Counted from the first letter of the stretch, positions 34,701 through 44,560 are shown. The stretch is 64,000 bases of DNA from Streptomyces sp. NBC_00670 (GCF_036226765.1 NZ_CP109017.1:5085001-5149000), one strand, 5' to 3'. Notes: a model not told the origin generated them from the letters alone. Numbers and translations: made by a program.

Positions 34701-35471
34701 TCACGCATCCCGTTGCCGCAGCACCGCATAGCCGCCCGCCAGGGCAGCCAGGACCCAGAGGAGCATGATGCCGAGGCCGCCCCAGGGGCCGTAGGGCGGG
34801 TTGTCGGAGGCCTGGGGGACGACCTGCATGATGCGGCTGCCCGCCTGGTCGGGCAGGAACTGGCCGACCTTCTTCGTCACCGACACGTTCCCCAGGATGT
34901 TCGAGATCAGGAAGAAGAACGGCATCAGGATGCCGAGCGACAGCATGGGGGAGCGCAGCATCGCCGCCACCCCCATCGAGAACATCGCGATCAGCGTCAT
35001 GTACAGCCCCCCGCCGATCACCGCCCGCAACACCCCCGGCTCGCCCAGCGACGTCCGGTGCGGCCCCAGCATCGCCTGGCCGAGGAAGAACGCGACGAAG
35101 CTGGTCACCATGCCGACCACCAGCGCCAGTATCGTCGCCACCCCGATCTTGCTGAACAGGAACGTCGCCCGCCGCGGCACCGCCGCCAGCGACGTACGGA
35201 TCATGCCGGTGCTGTACTCGTTGGACACGACGAGCACCCCGAACACGATCATCGCGAGCTGTCCGAGCGTCATCCCGGCGAAGCTGATGAACGTCGGATC
35301 GAAGGTGGTGCGGTCGCGCCGGCTCATGTTGCCGAACTCGTGCCGGGACAGCGCCGAGATGAGCATGCCGAGCGCGACGGTGACGACCACCGCGAGCGAG
35401 AGCGTCCACACCGTGGACGCCACCGACCGGATCTTCGTCCACTCGGAGCGGATGACCTGGGTCGTCGCCAT
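34701..35471 (-). CDS. ABC-2 type transporter permease (pair 2)
   Basis: The 256-residue product has six membrane segments and shares SEWTKIRSVASTVWT and NEYSTGMIRTSLAAVPRR with the pair 1 permease, so the two are paralogues. It starts 2 bases after the stop of its ATPase gene (GAAGGTGGG upstream). It lacks the Pro-rich N-terminus of pair 1. The substrate is unknown. Confidence 0.9.
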   Translation of the reverse strand: MATTQVIRSEWTKIRSVASTVWTLSLAVVVTVALGMLISALSRHEFGNMSRRDRTTFDPTFISFAGMTLGQLAMIVFGVLVVSNEYSTGMIRTSLAAVPRRATFLFSKIGVATILALVVGMVTSFVAFFLGQAMLGPHRTSLGEPGVLRAVIGGGLYMTLIAMFSMGVAAMLRSPMLSLGILMPFFFLISNILGNVSVTKKVGQFLPDQAGSRIMQVVPQASDNPPYGPWGGLGIMLLWVLAALAGGYAVLRQRDA

Positions 35472-35473
35472 CG

Positions 35474-36436
35474 TCAGCCCACCTTCTTCCAGCTCTCGCG
35501 GTCCTCGCCCCACTCCCGGGCCGGCCCGGGCCCGGAGTGCGCGTGGTACTCGACGGACTCGGCGGTCAGCCGCATGAACGCCTCCTCCAGCGAGGCCTGC
35601 CGGGGGCTGAGCTCGTGCAGCACGAGACCGTGCCGCGCGGCCAGCTCGCCGATCCGCGCGGCCTCGTCGCCGTCGACCTCCAGCGCCCCGCCGCCCGCCT
35701 CGACGACCGTGATCCCGGCCTCGTGCAGCGCGTCGAGGAGCTGCTCGTACTGGGGGGAGCGGATCCGTACGTAGGCGCGGGAGTTGCGGGCGATGAAGTC
35801 GGCCATCGTGGTGTCGGCGAGCAGCCGGCCCTGGCCGATGACGACGAGGTGGTCGGCGGTCAGTGCCATCTCGCTCATCAGATGGGAGGAGACGAAGACC
35901 GTACGGCCCTGCGCGGCAAGGGACTTCATCAGCGTACGGATCCAGTGGATGCCCTCGGGGTCGAGCCCGTTGACCGGCTCGTCGAACATCAGGATCCGCG
36001 GATCGCCGAGGAGCGCGGCGGCGATGCCCAGGCGCTGGCCCATGCCGAGGGAGAACCCCTTGGCCTTCTTGCGGGCGACGGAGGTCAGCCCGACCGTGTC
36101 CAGGACCTCGTGGACGCGGGCGGCGGGGATGCCGTTGCTCTGCGCCAGGCAGAGCAGGTGGTTGTAGGCGCTGCGGCCGCCGTGCATGGCCTTGGCGTCG
36201 AGGAGGGCGCCGATGTACTTCAGCGGGTCCGCGAGCTCCTCGTAGCGCCGGCCGTCGATGCGGACCTGGCCCTCGGTGGGGCGGTCCAGGCCGAGCATCA
36301 TCCGCATGGTGGTGGACTTGCCGGCGCCGTTGGGGCCGAGGAAGCCGGTGACCACGCCGGGGCGGACCGTGAAGGTGAGGTGGTCCACCGCCAGTTTCTC
36401 GCCGTAGCGCTTGGTCAGGCCCTCGAGCTCGATCAT
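35474..36436 (-). CDS. ABC transporter ATPase (pair 2)
   Basis: The 320-residue ATPase has Walker A GPNGAGKST, signature LGMGQRLGIAAAL, Walker B ILMFDEPVNGLDPEG and SSHLMSE, nearly the same as the pair 1 ATPase over 300 residues but without the Pro-rich tail. ATG 36436 is the natural start. The two ATPase-permease pairs stand in tandem on the same strand and look like an old local duplication. A strong hairpin separates it from filP. Confidence 0.92.
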   Translation of the reverse strand: MIELEGLTKRYGEKLAVDHLTFTVRPGVVTGFLGPNGAGKSTTMRMMLGLDRPTEGQVRIDGRRYEELADPLKYIGALLDAKAMHGGRSAYNHLLCLAQSNGIPAARVHEVLDTVGLTSVARKKAKGFSLGMGQRLGIAAALLGDPRILMFDEPVNGLDPEGIHWIRTLMKSLAAQGRTVFVSSHLMSEMALTADHLVVIGQGRLLADTTMADFIARNSRAYVRIRSPQYEQLLDALHEAGITVVEAGGGALEVDGDEAARIGELAARHGLVLHELSPRQASLEEAFMRLTAESVEYHAHSGPGPAREWGEDRESWKKVG

Positions 36437-36454
36437 GCGTGCCACGCTAGAACG

Positions 36455-36497
36455 GCGGGAAGCCCTCCGCCACCCGAAGTGGCGAAGGGCTTCCCGC
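36455..36497 (-). terminator. 19-bp stem-loop between filP and ABC pair 2
   Basis: Bases 36455-36473 pair with 36479-36497 (one mismatch) around a 5-base loop. It lies 50 bases after the filP stop and 19 before the ABC ATPase start on the minus strand, so it probably ends filP transcription. Confidence 0.85.
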
Positions 36498-36546
36498 ACC
36501 GTACGAGAACCGCGTGAGAGGTGAAACCTCCTGCTGCCTCCTGTGA

Positions 36547-37482
36547 CTACCGGGACTGCTGCGCCGGCACCCCGCGGGAGATCGGCTCGTCCTCGGCCGG
36601 GGAACCGGCGGCGGCCACCGCGGCACCCGTGAGCGTCGCCAGCATCTCGCGCACGTTGGTCAGCTGCGCGTTGATCGAGTCGCGGCGGTTGGTGAGGGCG
36701 GCCAGCTCGCGCTCGGATTCCGAACGGATCCGGTCGGCCTTGGCGTTGGCGTCGGCCACGATGTCCTCGGCCTGGCGCTGGGCCGTCTCCACCGTCTGGC
36801 GGGCGCGGCGCTCGGCGTCCGTGCGCAGCTTCTCCGCCTCCAGGCGCAGCTGCTCCGCGCGGTGCTCGATCTCCGCGAGCCGCTTCTCGGCCTTGGCCTG
36901 ACGGGAGGCCAGGTCGCGCTCGGACTGCTCGCGGCGCTTGGCCAGGTTCGTCTCGAAGTCGGCGGCGGCCTGCGCGGCCTTGGCGCGCGTCTCCTCGAAG
37001 AGGGCGTCCGCCTCCTCGCGCTTGGACTGCGCGTCCTTCTGGGCCTCGGCGCGCAGCTGGGAGGCGTCGCTCTTGGCCTTCTCGACGATGCGGACGCCCT
37101 CGTCCTCGGCCTTGGACTTGCGCTCCGCGGCGAACGACTCCGCGTCGTTGCGCACCTGCTGGGCCGCCGACTCGGCGAGCTCGCGGTGCTGCTCAGCGGC
37201 CCGGCGGGCCTCCTCGCGCAGGTCCTTCGCCTCTTCCTCGGCGAGGCGCAGGATCTTCTCGACGCGCGCACCGAGACCGGCGTACGACGGCTCGGCGTCG
37301 GTGACCTGGGCCTGGGCGTTCTGCGTCTCGAGGTGGAGCTCCTCGATGCGCTTTTCCAGTGCGGTGATGCGGGCCAGCGCGCTGTCACGGTCGGAGACGA
37401 GCTTGGAGATGCGTTCGTCCACCTGAGCGCGGTCGTACCCACGCCGCACAAGCTCGAAGCCGTAGGGGGAAGTGTCGCTCAT
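36547..37482 (-). CDS. filP: FilP, coiled-coil intermediate filament-like cytoskeletal protein
   Basis: The 311-residue product begins with the DivIVA-like start SPYGFELVRRGYDRAQVDERI, followed by heptad and hendecad coiled coil of charged, Ala-rich helices up to about 285, and a short Ala/Gly/Pro tail. S. coelicolor FilP (about the same length) forms filaments behind the hyphal tip and adds stiffness to the hypha. It stands next to scy, as in other Streptomyces. The synteny, length and the GYD motif make the call firm. Confidence 0.93.
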   Translation of the reverse strand: MSDTSPYGFELVRRGYDRAQVDERISKLVSDRDSALARITALEKRIEELHLETQNAQAQVTDAEPSYAGLGARVEKILRLAEEEAKDLREEARRAAEQHRELAESAAQQVRNDAESFAAERKSKAEDEGVRIVEKAKSDASQLRAEAQKDAQSKREEADALFEETRAKAAQAAADFETNLAKRREQSERDLASRQAKAEKRLAEIEHRAEQLRLEAEKLRTDAERRARQTVETAQRQAEDIVADANAKADRIRSESERELAALTNRRDSINAQLTNVREMLATLTGAAVAAAGSPAEDEPISRGVPAQQSR

Positions 37483-37664
37483 GGGGTTCCTGTCGAAAGA
37501 GACCGGTGAGGTGATAGAGGGAATCCTAGGCGCCGAAGCGGTGTGTCATCGAGCGGATACGTGTTTGATCTGGAGAATGACACTCCTTTCGGGTGGCTGA
37601 CTGTCGGAACCCTTGCCAGCGCCTGTGCGTTACGCCCCGTCGAGTACGGAATGTGCGCCCCTGG

Positions 37665-40600
37665 CTACCCTTCTGACGCCTTGCCACCCGAACGAGGTCC
37701 GACGACGGCCGCCGCCTTGACCCCGGAGTCCTTGCCGCCGCCCGGCGCCTCGAACGACTCCAGCGCCTCCAGGACGTCCTGCACGCGGGAGATCTCGGCG
37801 TTGATGTCCTGGCGCCGGCGCACCAGGATCTCCAGCTCCCGCTTGCCCTCCTCGACCGCCTGCCGTGCCTCGCGGATCGCCTCGGCCTTGATCTCCTCCG
37901 CCTCGGCGACCAGCTTGGCCTTCTTCTGCTCGGCCTCCTTGAGCAGCCCCTCGGCCTTCTTCACGGCGGCGATACGCACCTTGCTCGCCTCGGAGTTGGC
38001 CTCCGAGACCAGCTCCTTGGCCTTGTCGCGGGCCTCGGTGAGCTGTTCCTCGGCCGCCTTCACCAGCGCGTCGCACCGCTCGCCCGCCGACTTCATCGCC
38101 TCGGCCGACTCGCGCCGCGCCCGCTCGTGCAGTTCCTCGATCTCGGTGGTGATGCGGTCGCGCAGCTCCTCCGCCCGCTCCCTTATGGCCGTCGCGTCCC
38201 GGCGCGCGCCCACGAGCAGCTCGTCGGCGTCCGCGCGGGCCCGCTCCACCAGGCCGTTGCCCTCGACGGTGGCCTCCGAGACCAGCCGGTCGGCCTCCGT
38301 ACGGGCGGCGCCCACCATGCTGTCGGCCTGGCTCTCGGCGTCCGCCGTGGTGCGCTGGGCGTTCTGCTGGGCCTCGGCGAGGAGCTTGTCGGCCTCGGCG
38401 GCCGTCTCCGTGATGAGGGTGTCGACCTGCTCGGCCGCCTCCGAACGCCGCTTGTTGGCCTCCTTGCGGGCCTCGTCCAGCGTCCGCTCGGCCTCCTCGC
38501 GCGCCTCGGTGGTGAGCCGCTCCGCCTCGGCCCGCATCCGCTCGGCGTGCTGCTGGGCCGAGCCGACCGTCTCGGCGGCCTCGGCGCGCAGCCGCTCCGC
38601 CTCCTCGGAGGCGTCCCCGACCAGCCGCTCGGCCCGGGCCACGGACTCCGCCCGCACCCGCTCCGCCTCGGCGTTCGTCTCGCCGAGGACGCGCTCGGCC
38701 TCCGCGTTGGTCTCCGTGGTCAGGCGCTCGGCCTCCGCGCGCGCCTCGTTGATGAGGGTGTCCGCCTGCGTCGCCGCGTCCGACCGGATGCGGTTGGCGT
38801 CCTCCCGTGCCTCCGCACGCGTCCGCGAGGCGTCCTGGTCGGCATTGGCGATGGTGTCCGAGGCCTCGGTGCGCACCCGCTGGGCGTGGTCCGCGGCGTC
38901 CGCGCGCACCCGCTCCGCCTCGGCGGCCGCCTCGGCCAGCGAACGCTCGGCCAGCGCCGCCGCCGTCTCGCGCTCCTCGGCCGCCTCCCGGCGCAGCCGG
39001 CTCGCGTCCTCCGCGGCCCGCTCGCGCTCGGCGTAGGCGTCGGCGCGGACCCGGTCGGACTCCTCCTCGGCCTCCCGCCGGGTACGCTCCGCCGCGTGCT
39101 CGGCGGCACTGCGCAGCCCGGCGATCTCCTCCTGCGCCTGCTCGTGCAGCCCCGCCACCGCGTCGCGGACCTGCTGGGCGGTCTGTTCGGCGGCCGAGAC
39201 CATCTCGGTGGCCCGCCGGTCCGCCTCCTCCACCAGCCGCTCGGCCTCGGCCTGCGCCTCCTCGACCCGGGCCCGCGCCACCGCGAGGAGCTCCTCGCTC
39301 TGCTCGCCGGCCCGCTCCCGCTCCTGGTCGGCCTCCCGGCGGGCGGCGCCGAGCAGTTCCTCGGCCTCGCGGCGGCGCCGGGCGGCCTCCTCCTGCGCGG
39401 CCGCCAGCGTCTCGGTGGCCTCCGTGTTCAGCCGCTCGGCCGCGGCCTGCGCCTCGGCCCGCACCCGGTCGGCGGTGTCCTGCGCCTCCGCCTTGAGCCG
39501 CTCGGCCTCCGCCGACGCCTCCGAACGCAGCCGTACGGCGACGGACTCGCCCTCCGCGCGGGAGGCGGAGGCGTCGGCCGCGGCCTCGTCGCGCAGCCGT
39601 TCGGCCTCCGCCTCGGCCTGCGCCTGGAGCGTACGGATCCGCTCGGCGGCCTCCGCGCGCAGCCGCTCGGTCTCCTCCGCGGCCTCCCGGCGCAGCCGCT
39701 CGGCCTCCTGGCGGGCGTCGTTCAGCGCCTGCTCGGCGGCGGTGACCCGCTGCTCGGCCTCCTCCTTGAGCCGCGTCAGCTCCTCGGCGGCCTCCTCGCG
39801 CCGGGCCTCGACGCCCCGCTCGGTCTCCTCGCGCAGCTCGCGCGCGGCCCGCTCGGCGTCCTCCTTGAGCGCCTCCGCCTGCTCGGTGGCCTCGGCACGG
39901 TGTCGCTCGGCCTCCTTGCGGGTGCGCTCCAGGGTCTCCTCGGCCTGCCGGCGCAGACTCGAGGCGCGCTCGATGGCCTCGGTGCGCACCTTCTCGCTGT
40001 CCGTGGCCGCGGTCGTCCGCAGCTCGTCGGCGTCCGCCTTGGCCTTGGCCAGCAGCTCCTCGGCGGTCCTGGCCGCCTCCTCGATCTGCTGGACGGCCTC
40101 CCGCCGGGCCTCGGAGCGGATCTTCTCGCCCTCCGCGACCGCGTCGGCCCGCAGCTGCTCGGCCTCGCCGCGCAGCCGGCGGGCCTCCTCCTGCAGCTCG
40201 ACCGTCTTGGCCCGGTACTCCTTGGTGTCGTCCTTCGCCGCGCCCTTGAGCTCCTCGGCGATGTCGTGCGCCTCGGCGCGCAGCCGGTCCGCCTCCGTCT
40301 CCGCCTCCCGGCGGATCCGCTCGGCCTCCTCGGCGGCGGCCTTGGTGGTCGCCTTGGCGTCGTCCGACGCCTTGTTCAGCACGTCCTCCGCCGTACGGGC
40401 GGTCTTGGCGAGCTGGGAGGCGGTCTCCTCGGCGGTGATGCTGCGGGCCTTCTCGGCCGCCTCCGCGACGATCTTCTCCGCCTCGGCGCGCGCGTCCGCG
40501 ACGACCTGCTCGGCCTCCGCCTTGGTGGACTCCGCCTCCTTGGTGGCCTCGCTGACCAGCCGGGCGACCTGCTCCTTCGCCGTACGGGTGCGCTGCTCGT

Positions 40601-41510
40601 TGGCCGACTCCGCGCCCGCCAGCGCCTTGGCGGCGGCCTCCTTGGCCTCCGCGACGACCTTGTCGGCCTCCGCGCGGGCCTCGCGCAGCGCCGCCTCGGC
40701 CTCGCTCATCCGCTGCTCGGCACCCCGGCTCAGCTCGGTGGCCTGGCGGCGGGCGGCGTCCGACTCAGACGCGGTGGCGGAGCGCAGCTGCTCGGCGTGG
40801 TCGGTGGCCTCCTGGGCCTGCGTGGAGGCGGCGTTCAGCAGCCGCTCGGCCTCGGCACGGGCCCGGCGCAGGATCTGGTCGGCCTCGGCGCGGGCCGCCT
40901 CCGCGTCGCCCTGGAGCCGCTGGCGGGCCTCGGCGGCGATCCGCTCGGCCTCGGCGCGGGCGGCGGCCAGCGCCTGCTCGGCCTCGGCCCGCGACTCGTC
41001 AAGGAGCCGCCGGGCCTGCGACTCGGTACGGGCGCGGAGCTGCTCGGCCCACGCCACGTTCTCGTTGACGTGCGACTCGACGGTCTGCCGGCGCTCGGCC
41101 AACTCCTGGTCGAGCTGCTGGCGGCGGTTGACCGCCTCCTGGTGCAGCTCCGCCTGGAGCCGCGCGGCCTGCTCGGCGTGCTCCTGGAGGATGCGCTGGG
41201 TCTGCGCGCGGGCCTGGCTCAGCTCCCGCTCCGCCTCGCTGCGCAGCTGGTCGGCCTGCGCCTGGGCATTGCGGAGCATCTGCTCGGCCTGGTAGCCGAT
41301 GTCCGTCCCGTCGTAGGCGGGCCGGGACATGAGCGTGCGGCGCGCCTCGTGCAGCTTGGCGCGCAGCACCTCGACCTGGTAGCCGAGGTCCTCGGCGTGC
41401 TGAATCGCCTTTTCCCGCTCGGTCTTCAGCCGTTCCATCTCGGCCTCGAACCGAGAGAGGTGGTCGACGTCAGCCGCCGGCTCTCGCTCCTGGCGTTCGT
41501 AGCCCCGCAC
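37665..41510 (-). CDS. scy: Scy, very long coiled-coil polarity scaffold protein
   Basis: The product (about 1281 residues) has a short DivIVA-like N-terminal piece (SRFEAEMERLKTEREKAIQHAEDLGYQVEVLRAKL) and then over 1100 residues of uninterrupted coiled coil of Ala/Glu/Arg-rich units (AEAERLR-type), matching the known Scy design with hendecad-based 51-residue repeats. Scy gathers DivIVA and FilP at the tip and sets branching. GTG 41510 (MRGYERQEREP) is chosen; an in-frame TTG at 41540 exists. The repeat-rich sequence gives long open frames on the other strand, which are not genes. The 183-base gap to filP shows no gene. Confidence 0.93.
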   Translation of the reverse strand: MRGYERQEREPAADVDHLSRFEAEMERLKTEREKAIQHAEDLGYQVEVLRAKLHEARRTLMSRPAYDGTDIGYQAEQMLRNAQAQADQLRSEAERELSQARAQTQRILQEHAEQAARLQAELHQEAVNRRQQLDQELAERRQTVESHVNENVAWAEQLRARTESQARRLLDESRAEAEQALAAARAEAERIAAEARQRLQGDAEAARAEADQILRRARAEAERLLNAASTQAQEATDHAEQLRSATASESDAARRQATELSRGAEQRMSEAEAALREARAEADKVVAEAKEAAAKALAGAESANEQRTRTAKEQVARLVSEATKEAESTKAEAEQVVADARAEAEKIVAEAAEKARSITAEETASQLAKTARTAEDVLNKASDDAKATTKAAAEEAERIRREAETEADRLRAEAHDIAEELKGAAKDDTKEYRAKTVELQEEARRLRGEAEQLRADAVAEGEKIRSEARREAVQQIEEAARTAEELLAKAKADADELRTTAATDSEKVRTEAIERASSLRRQAEETLERTRKEAERHRAEATEQAEALKEDAERAARELREETERGVEARREEAAEELTRLKEEAEQRVTAAEQALNDARQEAERLRREAAEETERLRAEAAERIRTLQAQAEAEAERLRDEAAADASASRAEGESVAVRLRSEASAEAERLKAEAQDTADRVRAEAQAAAERLNTEATETLAAAQEEAARRRREAEELLGAARREADQERERAGEQSEELLAVARARVEEAQAEAERLVEEADRRATEMVSAAEQTAQQVRDAVAGLHEQAQEEIAGLRSAAEHAAERTRREAEEESDRVRADAYAERERAAEDASRLRREAAEERETAAALAERSLAEAAAEAERVRADAADHAQRVRTEASDTIANADQDASRTRAEAREDANRIRSDAATQADTLINEARAEAERLTTETNAEAERVLGETNAEAERVRAESVARAERLVGDASEEAERLRAEAAETVGSAQQHAERMRAEAERLTTEAREEAERTLDEARKEANKRRSEAAEQVDTLITETAAEADKLLAEAQQNAQRTTADAESQADSMVGAARTEADRLVSEATVEGNGLVERARADADELLVGARRDATAIRERAEELRDRITTEIEELHERARRESAEAMKSAGERCDALVKAAEEQLTEARDKAKELVSEANSEASKVRIAAVKKAEGLLKEAEQKKAKLVAEAEEIKAEAIREARQAVEEGKRELEILVRRRQDINAEISRVQDVLEALESFEAPGGGKDSGVKAAAVVGPRSGGKASEG

Positions 41511-41733
41511 TGCGCGGTCCCATCCGTCCCCTGGTCGCAAGCTTGGTCCAACCGAGCTCCGTCCATCCGCCGAACGGGGCCCCCGGGGAATGGTGTCAGA
41601 TCAACGGCGGAGCACGGGCTGCTGCCCCGACGCTCGTCCCCCGAAACCCGGACCCCGGCAAGCGGCCACGCGCTCCCGCACACTCGCGGGAGGCACGACC
41701 GCCCCCAACCCTACCGGCCCCTATGTACGTCGG

Positions 41734-42174
41734 TCAGTGCTCCGCCGACTCAACAGCCGCCGAAGTGACCAGTTCTGTCAGTACGCCATGACAGTCCTTG
41801 GGGTGCAGGAAGGTGATCCGCGACCCCATGGAGCCGCTCCGTGGCTCCTCGTACAGGACGCGTACGCCCTTGTCCCGGATGTCCGCCGCCTCGGTGTCGA
41901 CGTCCGCCGTGCCGAAGGCGATGTGGTGCACTCCCTCGCCATTTTTGGCCAGCCACTTGGCGACGGTGGAGTCCTCGCGGACGGGTTCGAGCAGTTGGAG
42001 GTAGGAGGCGCCGCCGTCGTCCGTGCCGTTGATCCGCAGCATGGCCTCGCGCACGCCCTGTGCCTCGTTGACCTCGGTGTGGAACACCTCGAAGCCGTAC
42101 GTGGCCCGGTAGAACTCGACGGTCGCGTCGAGGTCGTGACAGGCGATCCCGATGTGGTCGATTCGCGTCAGCAT
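41734..42174 (-). CDS. mce: Methylmalonyl-CoA epimerase
   Basis: The 146-residue VOC-fold protein interconverts (2R)- and (2S)-methylmalonyl-CoA. The metal ligands of the family are present: H7 (RIDHIGIA), Q60 (YLQLLEP), H84 (VHHIAFG) and E134 (LTEL). It is divergent from the thiolase gene and close to meaB. In Streptomyces it feeds methylmalonyl-CoA to polyketide synthesis or takes propionyl units into the TCA cycle. Confidence 0.95.
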   Translation of the reverse strand: MLTRIDHIGIACHDLDATVEFYRATYGFEVFHTEVNEAQGVREAMLRINGTDDGGASYLQLLEPVREDSTVAKWLAKNGEGVHHIAFGTADVDTEAADIRDKGVRVLYEEPRSGSMGSRITFLHPKDCHGVLTELVTSAAVESAEH

Positions 42175-42332
42175 GGTGACAGTGGAGCGCTCCGCGGATG
42201 GTTACGCAACGTGCGCGCGATCACACTGAAAGAGCGGTGACGGCACGGAGTGCCACTCAGTACATTCGAAGTAAACCCTCGTTCACTTCCACTCACTCCT
42301 CGGCAGTGCAGCCGGTAAGGGGATCGCAGCTC

Positions 42333-43535
42333 ATGACCGGAACGAACAGCACGACCTCGGTGATCGTCGCGGGCGCGCGCACGCCCATGGGGCGCCTGCT
42401 GGGCTCCCTGAAGTCCTTCTCCGGAGCCGATCTCGGCGGCTTCGCGATCAAGGCCGCCCTCGACCGCGCGGGCATCGGCGGCGACCAGGTGCAGTACGTG
42501 ATCATGGGCCAGGTACTCCAGGCCGGGGCGGGCCAGATCCCGGCGCGGCAGGCCGCGGTCAAGGCCGGCATCCCGATGAGCGTCCCGGCGCTCACCATCA
42601 ACAAGGTGTGCCTGTCCGGTCTCGACGCCATCGCGCTCGCCGACCAGCTGATCCGCGCCGGGGAGTTCGACGTGATCGTCGCCGGCGGCCAGGAGTCCAT
42701 GACCAACGCCCCGCACCTGCTGCCGAAGTCCCGCGAGGGCTACAAGTACGGCGCCGTCCAGATGCTCGACGCGATGGCGTACGACGGCCTCACCGACTCC
42801 TTCGAGAACATCGCCATGGGCGAGTCCACCGAGAAGCACAACACCCGGCTCGGCATCGCCCGCGAGGCGCAGGACGAGATCGCCGCGCTCTCCCACCAGC
42901 GGGCCGCCGCCGCCCAGAAGAACGGCCTGTTCGAGGCCGAGATCACCCCCGTGGAGATCCCGCAGCGCAAGGGCGAGCCGGTCGTCTTCAGCAAGGACGA
43001 GGGCATCCGGCCCGAGACGACCGCCGAGTCGCTCGGCAAGCTGCGCCCCGCGTTCAGCAGGGACGGCACGATCACCGCGGGCTCCTCCTCGCAGATCTCC
43101 GACGGCGCCGCGGCCGTCGTCGTGATGAGCAGGGCCAAGGCCGAGGAGCTGGGCCTGGAGTGGATCGCCGAGATCGGCGCCCACGGCAACGTGGCCGGGC
43201 CGGACAACTCCCTGCAGTCCCAGCCGTCGAACGCGATCCGTCACGCGCTCGGCAAGGAGGGCCTGGAGATCGGCGACCTCGACCTCATCGAGATCAACGA
43301 GGCCTTCGCGGCCGTCGCCGTGCAGTCAATGAAGGACCTGGGGATCTCCTCCGAAAAGGTGAATGTGAACGGTGGCGCGATCGCGCTCGGTCACCCCATC
43401 GGCATGTCCGGCGCACGGCTCGTCCTGCACCTGGCGCTGGAGCTGAAGCGGCGCGGCGGCGGGGTCGGCGCGGCGGCGCTGTGCGGGGGCGGCGGCCAGG
43501 GCGACGCGCTGATCCTGCGGGTACGGGGCGCCTGA
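42333..43535 (+). CDS. Acetyl-CoA C-acetyltransferase (thiolase)
   Basis: The 400-residue thiolase has the nucleophile C93 (INKVCLSGLDAI), the NVNGGAIALGHPIGMSGAR histidine motif near 350 and the second Cys in AALCGGGGQGD near 385. It joins two acetyl-CoA or cleaves acetoacetyl-CoA. ATG 42333 starts the conserved STTSVIVAGARTPMG region. Its neighbours are the epimerase and MeaB genes, so a role in short-chain acyl-CoA supply is likely. Confidence 0.95.
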   Translation: MTGTNSTTSVIVAGARTPMGRLLGSLKSFSGADLGGFAIKAALDRAGIGGDQVQYVIMGQVLQAGAGQIPARQAAVKAGIPMSVPALTINKVCLSGLDAIALADQLIRAGEFDVIVAGGQESMTNAPHLLPKSREGYKYGAVQMLDAMAYDGLTDSFENIAMGESTEKHNTRLGIAREAQDEIAALSHQRAAAAQKNGLFEAEITPVEIPQRKGEPVVFSKDEGIRPETTAESLGKLRPAFSRDGTITAGSSSQISDGAAAVVVMSRAKAEELGLEWIAEIGAHGNVAGPDNSLQSQPSNAIRHALGKEGLEIGDLDLIEINEAFAAVAVQSMKDLGISSEKVNVNGGAIALGHPIGMSGARLVLHLALELKRRGGGVGAAALCGGGGQGDALILRVRGA

Positions 43536-43597
43536 CGCCTGTAGGTCTGTTCCGGTCCGGGCCCGGGTGCCCGCCGCATGTCTGAAACGGAGTCGTG

Positions 43598-44560
43598 ATG
43601 CAGGACGTCGCCACGCTGGTCGCCCAGGCGAGGGAGGGCCGGCCGCGTGCCGTGGCCCGGCTGATCTCCCTGGTGGAGGGGGCGTCCCCGCAGCTCAGGG
43701 AGGTCATGGCCGCGCTCGCCCCGCTCACCGGCGGAGCGTACGTGGTGGGGCTCACGGGGTCGCCGGGAGTCGGCAAGTCGACGTCCACGTCGGCGCTGGT
43801 CACCGCGTACCGCAGGGCCGGGAAGCGGGTCGGCGTGCTCGCCGTCGACCCGTCCTCGCCGTTCTCCGGGGGCGCGCTGCTCGGCGACCGGGTGCGGATG
43901 TCGGAGCACGCCTCCGATCCCGGCGTGTACATCCGTTCGATGGCGACGCGCGGGCACCTGGGCGGACTCGCCTGGGCGGCGCCCCAGGCGATCCGGGTAC
44001 TGGACGCGGCGGGCTGCGAGGTGATCCTCGTCGAGACGGTGGGTGTCGGGCAGTCGGAGGTGGAGATCGCCTCGCAGGCCGACACCTCGGTGGTCCTGCT
44101 GGCGCCCGGGATGGGCGACGGCATCCAGGCCGCCAAGGCGGGCATCCTCGAGATCGGCGACGTCTACGTCGTCAACAAGGCCGACCGCGACGGTGCCGAC
44201 GCGACGGCCCGCGAGCTGAACCACATGCTCGGCCTCGGCGAGGCACGGGGCCCGGGCGACTGGCGCCCCCCGATCGTCAAGACGGTCGCCGCACGCGGCG
44301 AGGGCGTCGAGGAGGTCGTCGAGGCGCTGGAGAAGCACCGGGCGTGGATGGAGGAGCGGGACGTACTGGCCGAGCGCCGCCGGGCGCGGGCGGCGCGCGA
44401 GGTCGAGACCATCGCGGTCACGGCGCTGCGGGAACGCATCGGCGACCTGCATGGAGACCGCCGCCTGAGCGCCCTGGCGGACCGCATCGTAGGGGGCGAA
44501 CTGGATCCTTATGGGGCGGCGGACGAGTTGGTGGAGGGGCTGGTCGGGGGCGCCCCGTAA
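43598..44560 (+). CDS. meaB: MeaB/ArgK-family GTPase, chaperone of B12-dependent acyl-CoA mutases
   Basis: The 320-residue G3E GTPase has the P-loop GSPGVGKS at 54-61, the switch ETVGVGQSE, and NKADRDGAD for guanine recognition. MeaB protects methylmalonyl-CoA or isobutyryl-CoA mutase from inactivation and helps load adenosylcobalamin. ATG 43598 is preferred with GGAG 5 bases upstream; the codon before it is GTG. It is 62 bases after the thiolase gene, probably in one operon. Confidence 0.94.
   Translation: MQDVATLVAQAREGRPRAVARLISLVEGASPQLREVMAALAPLTGGAYVVGLTGSPGVGKSTSTSALVTAYRRAGKRVGVLAVDPSSPFSGGALLGDRVRMSEHASDPGVYIRSMATRGHLGGLAWAAPQAIRVLDAAGCEVILVETVGVGQSEVEIASQADTSVVLLAPGMGDGIQAAKAGILEIGDVYVVNKADRDGADATARELNHMLGLGEARGPGDWRPPIVKTVAARGEGVEEVVEALEKHRAWMEERDVLAERRRARAAREVETIAVTALRERIGDLHGDRRLSALADRIVGGELDPYGAADELVEGLVGGAP

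Noticed and set aside
38127..41768. 1213-codon open frame on the plus strand opposite scy
   Set aside because: Produced by the repeating Ala/Glu/Arg codons of scy; translation is Leu/Gly/Arg repeats with no real family.
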